NCBI RefSeq assembly: GCF_014696435.1
Contig: NZ_JACJQG010000005.1
Location: 1 to 64,000 of the forward strand
Source of the DNA: Calothrix anomala FACHB-343
GTDB lineage: Bacteria; Cyanobacteriota; Cyanobacteriia; Cyanobacteriales; Nostocaceae
Length of the DNA stretch: 64,000 bases
Reading direction: 5' to 3'
Shown: piece by piece, positions 45,353 through 53,112 of the stretch
Position numbering within the stretch: position 1 is the first letter of the stretch
Layout of the letters: every line of letters starts with the position of its first letter
Program-made: the position numbers and the translations under genes
Notes under the pieces: generated by a model
What the model saw: only the letters and a program-made list of their open reading frames with translations
Told to the model about the DNA's origin: nothing
Databases searched by the model: none

Positions 45353-46138
45353 TTATTTTGAGACTTGAATTGCTAAATGTAGTGGTAAATCAACTAATGG
45401 ACTAAAAAATGCTTCATCTAAAGCTACATGCTCTGAGGTAACACGCAATTCTTTAAAGATGGGCATAGTGTTGAAATTAGCTATCTTCAAACAATTAAAG
45501 TAATCTTCCAAAGTCTTATGAATCAGTTGAACGTTGAGCCAAGAACCATCTCGTTTCCAAATCTGTCCAGGAAATAAGCGATCGCGCTGACTAAAGTAGC
45601 CTTTATCTTCAACCTGAAAATAGAAAGGATATCCTGGTTCGCGCATATATGGAAAGCATGGATGAGGAACGCTAAAGATAAATCTCCCCTCAGGATGAAG
45701 TACGCGAGAAATTTCTTTCATGCATTCCTGGGTTTGAGCAATTGTTAAATAGTTAAACAGAAATACTGCAACTACTAAATCTATTTCGCCATCACCAAAT
45801 TGTTGCAGATTTGTGGCGCATCCCACTGCATATTTAATCCCTAGAGGATTTGCTAATTCTTGTGCCTGCGCTGCTTCAATCATCCCTTGAGAAACATCTA
45901 TTCCATATACTTGCGCCGCACCTCGTCGGTGTAATTCTCGCGTGCAATAACCTTCACCACAGCCTAAATCAAGCACTCGCAGTTGATGAATCGGCTCGCA
46001 CATTTCTAGTATGAAAGGACGCGCTGTAAAATCTGAGAGAGAAAGGGGGTGTTTTCTTACCCACTCTGATGCAGTTTGATTATATAAATTTACAGTTGAA
46101 TTTGTGTTATTTACCATTGAATTGTTTAAATCGTTCAT
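45353..46138 (-). CDS. Class I SAM-dependent methyltransferase
   Basis: The 261-residue protein has motif I VLDLGCGEGYCTREL (about 54-68), the acidic strand YGIDVSQGMIEAA (about 77-89) and motif IV EIDLVVAVFLFNYL (about 116-129). It resembles small-molecule methyltransferases of the UbiE/type 11 group. With the diiron oxidase directly downstream it may modify one metabolite, but neither product is known. Confidence 0.85.
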   Translation of the reverse strand: MNDLNNSMVNNTNSTVNLYNQTASEWVRKHPLSLSDFTARPFILEMCEPIHQLRVLDLGCGEGYCTRELHRRGAAQVYGIDVSQGMIEAAQAQELANPLGIKYAVGCATNLQQFGDGEIDLVVAVFLFNYLTIAQTQECMKEISRVLHPEGRFIFSVPHPCFPYMREPGYPFYFQVEDKGYFSQRDRLFPGQIWKRDGSWLNVQLIHKTLEDYFNCLKIANFNTMPIFKELRVTSEHVALDEAFFSPLVDLPLHLAIQVSK

Positions 46139-46739
46139 ATTTTGAAATGGAATTTGAGGAAGATATCTGATAATTATTTAATATCTGCTTGGTTCTCTCC
46201 TAACCCCTAGCAAGGGTAGAAAGTATCTCATAGTCACCCTTTTTAAAGAAGATTTAGGAGGAGCTATGAGTCTTAAATACAAGACAAAAACTTTTCATAA
46301 ATCCTCTAAAATTTGATAATTAATCATCTAATAGCAAGAATGCTTATCTGTTTGCGCTAGTAATTACCAAGAATCGAATTGTAATCAATGAAATATTTTA
46401 AACCGAGAATCTTTACAAGCTTTTTTTCTTAAATTTCTTTGCCAAATCACATAAAGATTATTTAGAAACAAAATTATTTTATGATTGGCATTGCCTACCT
46501 AATATTTTTGTTGATTTACTACTTATATAGTAAAGTTCTTAGCTAAAAAAAATTATTTTTGTCTAAGTTTCTCCCAAATTTTTTAACACACTTAAATGAA
46601 TATTAATAGATATAACCATGCTGAATACTTCCCGTTTTAACATTAATAGTTGAATATCTTGAGAGTATTATCACTGATTTTTGAATCTGCATATATTTAC
46701 GTTAGTCACAATTTATTTTTTCGAGATATTCTTCACAAT
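46139..46739. other. AT-rich spacer with a possible 16-codon ORF
   Basis: About 600 bases, very AT-rich. A weak stem (AAGGGT / ACCCTT then TTTT) lies near 46212-46242. An AGGAGGA ribosome site at 46257-46263 precedes a 16-codon basic ORF at 46266-46316. No other gene was seen. Confidence 0.45.
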
Positions 46740-47564
46740 TCATCTACGAACTTTAGCTAAAGCGATTATTTTTCTACGCTGTAAAATTTCCTTTCTCACA
46801 GCTAATCCTCCTTGATATTCGTGTTTGAGTAAAGGTAAACAACGTTCATACTCTTGATCTGCTGCTACTAATTCACCTTGGCGAAAATGATCCATAATTT
46901 GCAGTAGATGTTCGGGGTAAGCATAACCTGTCATCAACCCATGACTACCTGCTTGTAGTTCTGGGAGACAATGTACACCGCCTAATGCACCAAAAATACC
47001 TAAGCGATCGCCTAAACTATTACGTAAATGCCGAATTTTCTCAAAGGTAGGTTCTTCTTCTAGTTTAATCGCCTGTACCTGCTCTACTTCTTCTACCAAA
47101 CTTGCTAGAAAACTCACCGATAATTTTCCTGTTAAAGCCGGATAATCTAGAACTACTAAAGGCATTTGAGTGGCAATACCAATTTTCTGATAGTGTTGTT
47201 TTACTTGTTGTGTATCAGAAAAGCTAGGCGGTACAACTAACAAACCTTTAGCACCTAATGCAGACATTTGTAACCCAAATTTTGCGGCTGATTCTGCTGT
47301 TCCGCTTACTCCTACCACTACAGGAACGCGATTTTTCACCTGCTTAAAGACAATTTGTGCTACTCGCAAACGTTCTTTAGGTGTTAATTTAGCTTCTTCT
47401 CCTAATACAGTTAATATTGCTAGTCCATGTACTTTTTTTTGAATATAAAACTCTACTAAACGTTCTAAACTAGCTTCATCTAATTCACCTTCAGCCTGAA
47501 ATGGTGTGACGAGAACTGCGTAAAGATGGGGTAGTAAAGGACTTTGGGTAAAAAAATTTTCCAT
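46740..47564 (-). CDS. Dihydrodipicolinate synthase/N-acetylneuraminate lyase-family aldolase
   Basis: The 274-residue TIM-barrel protein has the family entry TPFQAEGELDEASLERLVEFY (quoted in part) and the Tyr of VVLDYPA (about 140). The Schiff-base Lys lies in AIKLEEE (about 167). The usual GxxGE loop reads LTVLGEEAKLT. The family condenses or cleaves pyruvate-containing acids. The main cyanobacterial dapA product is somewhat longer and this copy looks like a paralogue, so lysine synthesis should not be assumed. Confidence 0.85.
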   Translation of the reverse strand: MENFFTQSPLLPHLYAVLVTPFQAEGELDEASLERLVEFYIQKKVHGLAILTVLGEEAKLTPKERLRVAQIVFKQVKNRVPVVVGVSGTAESAAKFGLQMSALGAKGLLVVPPSFSDTQQVKQHYQKIGIATQMPLVVLDYPALTGKLSVSFLASLVEEVEQVQAIKLEEEPTFEKIRHLRNSLGDRLGIFGALGGVHCLPELQAGSHGLMTGYAYPEHLLQIMDHFRQGELVAADQEYERCLPLLKHEYQGGLAVRKEILQRRKIIALAKVRR

Positions 47565-47619
47565 GCGCTAGATAAAATTGTTAAATCACAGATTGTTTAT
47601 CCTAGCTCATGCTCATGAT

Positions 47620-47772
47620 TTTTCCACGCGATCGCTACATCACACTTAGTATCAACCGCAACTAAATAAATGCGTGTAAACCATGAAATACATTCATCAA
47701 GTAAAATTCAGTTGGTAAATACGTTAGTGGTTAACTTATATCCCAGTATCGGATACTCCTATACTTGGCTAT
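47620..47772 (-). pseudogene. Degenerate coxC fragment
   Basis: About 150 bases align with the intact coxC at about 52355-52495, shared in the same orientation. Matching words include GCGTGTAAACCATGAAA versus ACGTGTAAACCATGAAA, TCATCAAGTAAAA, CAGTTGG, and TATCCCAGT. The copy has many substitutions and small indels and no open frame. It lies upstream of the P450 gene. Confidence 0.82.
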
Positions 47773-47895
47773 TCTCGCGATCGCTGCTCAAGAATTAACT
47801 CGCGTCTGACTGCAAGCTTGTCGGGGTTAACGGGCTTTGAGTCATCAGTTACCTTCATAGCAAAAATAAATAAATGAGGAGTACTCACATTTTTG

Positions 47896-47936
47896 TTGAC
47901 AAACATGAATGATGCTCATATTATCAAAATATGAGC
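47896..47936 (+). promoter_or_regulatory. P450 promoter with overlapping palindromic operator
   Basis: TTGACA (47896-47901) and TATTAT (47919-47924) are 17 bases apart. A perfect nine-base inverted repeat (GCTCATATT / AATATGAGC, 47914-47936) covers the -10 box. A closely similar promoter with a weaker palindrome lies at 51861-51901 next to tetR, so TetR is the likely repressor. Confidence 0.75.
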
Positions 47937-47977
47937 TTCGCTCACATAAACCAGCAACTGAAAAGGAGTCTCTGACA

Positions 47978-49348
47978 ATGAGCCAAGATTTACTGAACCT
48001 ACCCCATCCCAATCCTGTAACTGCTTTAGAAGAATACGGAAGCGATCGCTTGGGATTTATGCAACGCTGTACCCAAGACTATGAAGGCATCGTACCTTTG
48101 AAATTTGGCGATGAATGGTTTTGTCTGTTGTCTAATCCTGACTACATCACTCAAGTGTTAAAAGACCGGATGTTGTTTATCAAAGCTGCAGAAACACAAC
48201 AACTGAGCGGTATTTTAGGTAATGGCTTGTTGAACAGTGAAGGCGATTTTTGGTTGCGACAAAGACGACTTGCCCAACCCGTCTTCCATCAGCAGCAAAT
48301 TAACAGTTATGCTGCCATGATGGTGGGCTACACCCAACGAATGTTAGAAACTTGGCAAGATGGAGAAGTGCATGATGTCCATGAAGCCATGATGCGCTTG
48401 ACGCTGAACATCGTGATGAAAACCATCTTTGACCAGGATGTAGAGGATACTGCCGCCGGAAGCATTGCCCATACCCTAGATGTAGCCATGAACTGGGTTG
48501 AATATCAAGAAGCGAAGAATGTGATGGGGGCATTAACGGAAATTGGGGAACTGCGATCGCCCAGTGCAGATATGCCTTCTGAGGATATAGATCAACGCTT
48601 GCAAGAAGCGATCGCTCTATTGGATGAAACAGTATATGCCATCATTCAGCAGCGTCGCGCCAGTGGTAAAACAGGCAAAGATTTATTAGGAATGCTGATG
48701 CAGGTCGAAGACGCAGATGATGGTAGCCGCATGACCGATAAACAATTGCGAGATGAAGCTGCAACCTTAATTTTGGCAGGACACGAAACCACCGCCAATG
48801 CCCTGTCTTGGACATGGATGCTATTAGCCCAAAATCCCGATGTCCGGGAAAAACTCAATGCAGAACTGAAAACAGTTCTGAACGGACGCACACCAACCCT
48901 GGCGGATTTACCCCAGTTAACCTACACCAATTGGGTAATTAAAGAATCCATGCGGCTGTATCCCCCTGCCACCGATGTCTCACGGGAAGCAACCCAAGAT
49001 TGCGAAATTGGCGGCTATTTGATTCCCAAAGGGACAACCTTAATTGCTAGTCAATGGGCTATGCACCGGAACCCGCGTTATTTTTCCGAACCAGAATTGT
49101 TTCAGCCAGAACGCTGGGCTAATGACCTAGAAAAACAGTTACCCCGTGGCGTGTATTTCCCCTTCGGTGATGGGCCTCGCGTTTGTATTGGTAAGAGTTT
49201 TGCTGTGATGGAGGCGGTGTTATTACTAGCAACTATCGCCCAAAAATTCCAACTGGATCTCGTTGCCGATCAAAACATCGAACTTCAGCCCTCAATTACC
49301 CTCCGCGCCAGACACGGCATTCAAGTTGTCTTGAAAGCAGTTGCATAG
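47978..49348 (+). CDS. Cytochrome P450
   Basis: The protein has 456 residues from ATG 47978, which follows AAGGAG; a further in-frame start at 47909 lies in the operator. P450 motifs are the I-helix AGHETT (about 268-273), ESMR (about 329-332), the PERW segment and the haem loop FGDGPRVCIGKSF (about 399-411) with the Cys ligand. It has no membrane anchor, so it is soluble. Redox partner and substrate are unknown. It leads a cassette with a TMEM175-like channel, an acetyltransferase and a TetR regulator. Confidence 0.93.
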   Translation: MSQDLLNLPHPNPVTALEEYGSDRLGFMQRCTQDYEGIVPLKFGDEWFCLLSNPDYITQVLKDRMLFIKAAETQQLSGILGNGLLNSEGDFWLRQRRLAQPVFHQQQINSYAAMMVGYTQRMLETWQDGEVHDVHEAMMRLTLNIVMKTIFDQDVEDTAAGSIAHTLDVAMNWVEYQEAKNVMGALTEIGELRSPSADMPSEDIDQRLQEAIALLDETVYAIIQQRRASGKTGKDLLGMLMQVEDADDGSRMTDKQLRDEAATLILAGHETTANALSWTWMLLAQNPDVREKLNAELKTVLNGRTPTLADLPQLTYTNWVIKESMRLYPPATDVSREATQDCEIGGYLIPKGTTLIASQWAMHRNPRYFSEPELFQPERWANDLEKQLPRGVYFPFGDGPRVCIGKSFAVMEAVLLLATIAQKFQLDLVADQNIELQPSITLRARHGIQVVLKAVA

Positions 49349-49383
49349 AATTTGCTTCAAGTTATGAGAAGTTGGTTCCCATC

Positions 49384-49416
49384 AGATCCCCGACTTCTTC
49401 AAGAAGTCAGGGATCT
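49384..49416 (+). terminator. Hairpin after P450
   Basis: A 16-base stem with one mismatch (AGATCCCCGACTTCTT / AAGAAGTCAGGGATCT) is followed by ATTT. It may attenuate rather than stop transcription into the next gene, which starts 34 bases later. Confidence 0.6.
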
Positions 49417-49449
49417 ATTTAACTCTAATGTTGTGCAGGAGATGAAATT

Positions 49450-50112
49450 ATGAAGGAATTAATAGAGCAAGATAAGATTATTCAAAGCAATCAAAATAAT
49501 TCCGAAAACATTTTGTCTTTAGCACGTTTGAGTGATTCTATTTTTGCCTTTGCAATGGCTTTAATGATAATTGCCTTTGATTTACCAGAAGATGCTAAAG
49601 CAATGACTGATGGTGATATCAATGCCTTTTTGTTTAGTCAGTTAAAGCCTTTAGGAACCTATGCTATCACTTTTATTTTAGTAGCGAATTATTGGATTTC
49701 CCATTCCCGCCAGTTCAAATATCTGCGAAGAACTGATGAAACCCATATGTGGATTTCTGTAGGGTATTTAATAGGCTTGTTTTTAGTGCCTTTATCTAAT
49801 GATTTAATCATCACATTTCCAGAAAATTTTATGGTCGAAGTTTGGTTTAGTTTAAATATTGCCGCAATTGGGTTTGTTTCTTGGATAAATTGGTCTTATG
49901 CGACAGGCGATCGCAAATTAGTAGACAGTGATTTGGATGATGGGACAATTCGCTCAATGAAAATCAAAGCTTTAATTGAACCGATAGGTGCATTGATTTC
50001 CATTGGCGTGGCATATCTTAATCAAGAGTTATGGGACTATTTTTGGGTTTTGCTCTTCTTTGCCTATTCTCCCTTAGAAAAATACTTCAATAAATCGGCT
50101 GAATTAGTGTGA
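49450..50112 (+). CDS. TMEM175/DUF1211-family potassium-channel-like protein
   Basis: The 220-residue protein has the family signature RLSDSIFAFAMALMI (about 23-37) followed by more membrane segments (about 65-85, 95-115, 127-145 and 180-205). Bacterial members form tetrameric potassium channels. An AGGAG site precedes the ATG. It follows the P450 gene on the same strand. Confidence 0.86.
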   Translation: MKELIEQDKIIQSNQNNSENILSLARLSDSIFAFAMALMIIAFDLPEDAKAMTDGDINAFLFSQLKPLGTYAITFILVANYWISHSRQFKYLRRTDETHMWISVGYLIGLFLVPLSNDLIITFPENFMVEVWFSLNIAAIGFVSWINWSYATGDRKLVDSDLDDGTIRSMKIKALIEPIGALISIGVAYLNQELWDYFWVLLFFAYSPLEKYFNKSAELV

Positions 50113-50215
50113 TAAATCTGTCAGCTTGAGGCAATCATCACCACATCAATAGACAATTCTCATCAAGATGGAATTACGCAAGTCAGGCATTAAGTGAATT
50201 TTGTAGGAGTTTTTT

Positions 50216-50905
50216 ATGACAACTCACAGAAATACATCTCAAGATTTTTCAACCATTAACAACAATCTGCCAGACGATACCATAATTAAACTCAATCAAA
50301 ATCAGATCCAAGATAGCGCACGCGTATTAGGTCAAGCATTTATTCAAGACCCATTTTTATCATACTTTCTCCCAAAAAAACATCAGCAAAGAATAGATGC
50401 AGTTGAGTGGATTTCGCGCACAGTATTATGTTATTATCAACGCTCCGAAGAAATTTATATAACCAATAATTGCATTAAAGGAGTTGCAGTTTGGACACCA
50501 CCAGAATACTCCAGCGATAGTATATTACATTGGTTGCAAGCTGGACTAATTTCTCTACCACAAAAAATCGGGGTTCGCAAAATGGTAGAGTTTTTATCCG
50601 CCAATCAAAAAGTAGATGAATACCATCAAAAAATTATGAAAAAACCACATTGGTATTTGAGGATGCTTGGTGTTTCTCCAGATTTTCAAAATCAAGGTGT
50701 GGGACAAAAGCTGCTGCAACCTGTACTCAATCGAGCAGATAAAGCAGGTTTTCCTTGTTATTTAGAAACTTCTACACCATCAGGAGTACGTTTTTATCAA
50801 AGACAGGGATTTGTCGTTGTGGATAGTGACAAACTATTACAAGATAGTCGGCAATTATGGTTCATGAAGCGCGAACCACAATCAGACTATAGCAATCCTA
50901 AATGA
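50216..50905 (+). CDS. GNAT-family N-acetyltransferase
   Basis: The 229-residue protein has the acetyl-CoA loop LRMLGVSPDFQNQGVGQKLL (about 140-159) and the C-terminal GNAT strand GVRFYQRQGFVVV (about 194-206). AGGAG precedes the ATG. The acceptor is unknown. In the P450 cassette it could detoxify or modify a small molecule. Confidence 0.88.
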   Translation: MTTHRNTSQDFSTINNNLPDDTIIKLNQNQIQDSARVLGQAFIQDPFLSYFLPKKHQQRIDAVEWISRTVLCYYQRSEEIYITNNCIKGVAVWTPPEYSSDSILHWLQAGLISLPQKIGVRKMVEFLSANQKVDEYHQKIMKKPHWYLRMLGVSPDFQNQGVGQKLLQPVLNRADKAGFPCYLETSTPSGVRFYQRQGFVVVDSDKLLQDSRQLWFMKREPQSDYSNPK

Positions 50906-51137
50906 TTTGTGAAATCTGATCTCAAGGATTGTTGACTGTTAACAGTTGACAGTCAACAATCAACAGCCAAAACCGATATTTTTCACAACCTTTTCGCGTG
51001 ATAAAATAGCAAGACTGTGGGAATTATTGCAAAAACGCATCAAAATCAGCCATGTGAAAGTTTCACACTTCCTCTATTCTTCTGTAGGTAAATTATCGTT
51101 AAATTACTTGGGTGAATATATTCAAAGATAAAACAAG

Positions 51138-51812
51138 TCAATTTTTTCTCCCCAAATTCTCATCTGGTAAGTTGCTAGATGAGAAGTGACTTTGCAGGTA
51201 ACTTAAGCTGAAACGCTTCATTTCTGCTACCAGTCGCTGCCGAAACTGTTGCTCTTGATTGAGGGAAAGCCACATTAAGGTACTGATTGTTTTTACCAAC
51301 ACAAAGGCGATCGCTTCGTAGTCTACTGTCTCTAACCCTGCTTCCCTTTGCGCGAGCAAGGTGGCGAAATCTCTAATCAGTTCAGCATCAGCAGCATCTC
51401 CAACTGCTTGCACTTCAGGTATAACACTCTGAACTTCCATAAAAATTGCAAAGTAGCCGGGATTTTCAGAGAAATGCTGCTCGGTGATATCAATCAACTG
51501 CTCAACCAGGACAGATAAGGGCAATTTTACCAAATCGGGATTATTGAGTATTGCCAATTTTTGATGCAGACGTTCTTCATACCGCAAGGCCAAAGCCTGC
51601 ATAATCGCTGTTTTATCGGGAAAAAATTGGTATAGTGAGCCGATGGGTATCTTTGCACCAGCCGCGATCGCATTGGTTGTAGTTGCAGCATAGCCCTGAG
51701 AAATAAACAGTTCTTCTGCTACATCAATAATGCGGTTAACTCGCTCCTGGCTGCGGGCTTGGCGTGGTTTGCGGCGCATTCCGCCTGCGCTTGATGGGCT
51801 TTCGTTGGTCAT
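51138..51812 (-). CDS. TetR-family transcriptional regulator
   Basis: The 224-residue protein has an N-terminal TetR helix-turn-helix (about 16-75; RIIDVAEELFISQGYAATTT and IPIGSLYQFFPDKTAIMQAL, both at the 20-residue limit) and a helical ligand domain. A strong GGGAGGT ribosome site precedes the ATG. Promoter-operator sequences with shared arms lie beside it (51861-51901) and before the P450 (47896-47936), so it probably represses both. Confidence 0.92.
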   Translation of the reverse strand: MTNESPSSAGGMRRKPRQARSQERVNRIIDVAEELFISQGYAATTTNAIAAGAKIPIGSLYQFFPDKTAIMQALALRYEERLHQKLAILNNPDLVKLPLSVLVEQLIDITEQHFSENPGYFAIFMEVQSVIPEVQAVGDAADAELIRDFATLLAQREAGLETVDYEAIAFVLVKTISTLMWLSLNQEQQFRQRLVAEMKRFSLSYLQSHFSSSNLPDENLGRKN

Positions 51813-51860
51813 ATTACCTCCCTGGCTTGAGGGAATAAATGAGGATTAATCACATTTATC

Positions 51861-51901
51861 TTGACATAACATGAGTAATTGTCATATTTTAAAAAGTGAG
51901 C
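51861..51901 (+). promoter_or_regulatory. P450-remnant promoter and TetR-type operator
   Basis: TTGACA (51861-51866) and TATTTT (51885-51890) are 18 bases apart. GTCATATTTT and AAGTGAGC form an imperfect palindrome over the -10. The flanks match the P450 upstream sequence from AAATGAGGA to the start codon, so the two are duplicates. The short distance to the tetR start suggests autoregulation. Confidence 0.65.
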
Positions 51902-51943
51902 TTTACTCGTATTTTATCTTAGTTCTTAATGGAGAATCTTTCC

Positions 51944-52144
51944 ATGAGTCAGAATTTAATTTCCCTGTCTCGTCGCGAAAGGGCGATCGCTCTGCTTGAT
52001 GACACAATACATGCCATGATCGACCATCACCGCTTGAGCCAGAAAATAACCAGCAAATTAAAAAAGAATCTGACAGATGGTAGGGGCATGGCATTGCCTC
52101 TAGAATATATTGATGTGCCGCAAAAGCTATTTAAATTGGTATGA
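51944..52144 (+). pseudogene. P450 gene remnant with internal deletion
   Basis: The frame begins MSQNLISL, like the P450 start MSQDLLNL. It then jumps to RAIALLDDTIHAMIDHHR, which matches P450 residues about 210-228 (QEAIALLDETVYAIIQQRR). Everything after that is missing, and the last 25 codons are dispersed-repeat DNA (GGTAGGGGCATGGC family). The P450 haem loop is absent, so this cannot be a working P450. Confidence 0.8.
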
Positions 52145-52164
52145 AGTGGGATACATAAATTCAA

Positions 52165-52198
52165 AAAGGGTATTTCTGAATGTACAGAAATACCCTTT
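52165..52198 (-). terminator. Terminator of the cox operon
   Basis: A perfect 14-base-pair stem (AAAGGGTATTTCTG / CAGAAATACCCTTT) with a six-base loop lies 31 bases beyond the coxC stop and is followed on the minus strand by TTTTTGAATT. Confidence 0.85.
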
Positions 52199-52229
52199 AA
52201 AGCTGATTATTTTTACATTTCGCGGCAAT

Positions 52230-52841
52230 TTAGAGCAAAGTTAGGAGATACAGCAGCGAAAATAGAATAATCCAGATGATATCTACAAAATGCCAGTAGA
52301 TTTCCGCCATTTCAATGCCAGTGTGTTTAGTTGCAGAGTAATGACCGAGACGGCGCGATCGCCACAGCACACCAAGTATTAACAATAACCCAATAAATAC
52401 GTGTAAACCATGAAAACCAGTCATCAAGTAAAAGCAGTTGGCAAACACGTTGGTAGTTAATCCATATCCCAGTGTCAAATACTCATATACTTGACCGCCT
52501 AAGAAAATTGCTCCCATTAGCGCCGTAATTCCATACCATAAACGCATTCCGGCGACATTGTTCTTTTTAATCGCTGTATCGCCTAAATGAATGACAAAGC
52601 TGCTAGAAACCAGGATGATTGTGTTAATCGTGGGTACGAGTAATTCTACCTCTGTACCTTCTGGCGGCCAGACTTCCGCACCACCACGCAAAATCAGGTA
52701 CGTGGCAAAAAAGCCAGCAAACATTAAAGACTCGGAAACCAGAAACGTCAGCAGCCCAAACACCCGCAAGTCTGGATGGTGTTCGTGAGAAGCGGTTGAC
52801 GCTAAGGCTATTTCTGGGGCGTTTAAAGTTGAATCCTGCAT
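52230..52841 (-). CDS. coxC: Cytochrome c oxidase subunit III
   Basis: The 203-residue protein has five membrane segments. Family blocks seen are FLVSESLMFAGFFATYLILR (about 30-49), TGFHGLHVFIGLLLILGVL (about 140-158) and EIYWHFVDIIWIILF (about 180-194). The ATG at 52841 is used; the TTG nine bases upstream is unlikely. It is the last gene of coxB-coxA-coxC. A degraded copy lies at 47620-47772. Confidence 0.94.
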   Translation of the reverse strand: MQDSTLNAPEIALASTASHEHHPDLRVFGLLTFLVSESLMFAGFFATYLILRGGAEVWPPEGTEVELLVPTINTIILVSSSFVIHLGDTAIKKNNVAGMRLWYGITALMGAIFLGGQVYEYLTLGYGLTTNVFANCFYLMTGFHGLHVFIGLLLILGVLWRSRRLGHYSATKHTGIEMAEIYWHFVDIIWIILFSLLYLLTLL

Positions 52842-52905
52842 AAATTCCAATTTCTAGATAAATAATTGGACGGTGTACTTTCAAGACTTTTTCTCTCTGT
52901 GTCAC

Positions 52906-52946
52906 GCCAGTTGCTACAACGTGGGGAACCCGCGCAACGCACTGGC
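52906..52946. repeat. Palindromic GCCAGT...ACTGGC repeat, second copy
   Basis: The same palindrome (opposite orientation) lies in the NifEN linker at 37154-37194. Here it is flanked by CTCTGCGTTCTCTGCGG spacer text, between coxC and coxA. Confidence 0.85.
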
Positions 52947-53025
52947 TTCTCTGCGTTCTCTGCGGTTAAATAATAAAACCACAGAGACACAGAGAACGCA
53001 GAGTCAATGAGATTTCTAATACCAA

Positions 53026-53110
53026 TTTGAAAAAAGAAGGGGACAGATGGTAGGGGCATGGCATTGCCATGCCCTCTAGAATATATTGATGTACCGCAAA
53101 GACTGTTTAA
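53026..53110. repeat. Dispersed repeat copy after coxA
   Basis: GACAGATGGTAGGGGCATGG, a palindrome, then AATATATTGATGT(A/G)CCGCAAA match the tail of the P450 remnant (52072-52140) and, inverted, 6030-6075. It fills the end of the coxA-coxC spacer. Confidence 0.85.
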
Positions 53111-53112
53111 AT

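Noticed and set aside
50946-51131. 61-codon ORF between GNAT and tetR
   Set aside because: It starts in TTGACAGTCAAC repeat DNA, has no ribosome site and resembles nothing known.
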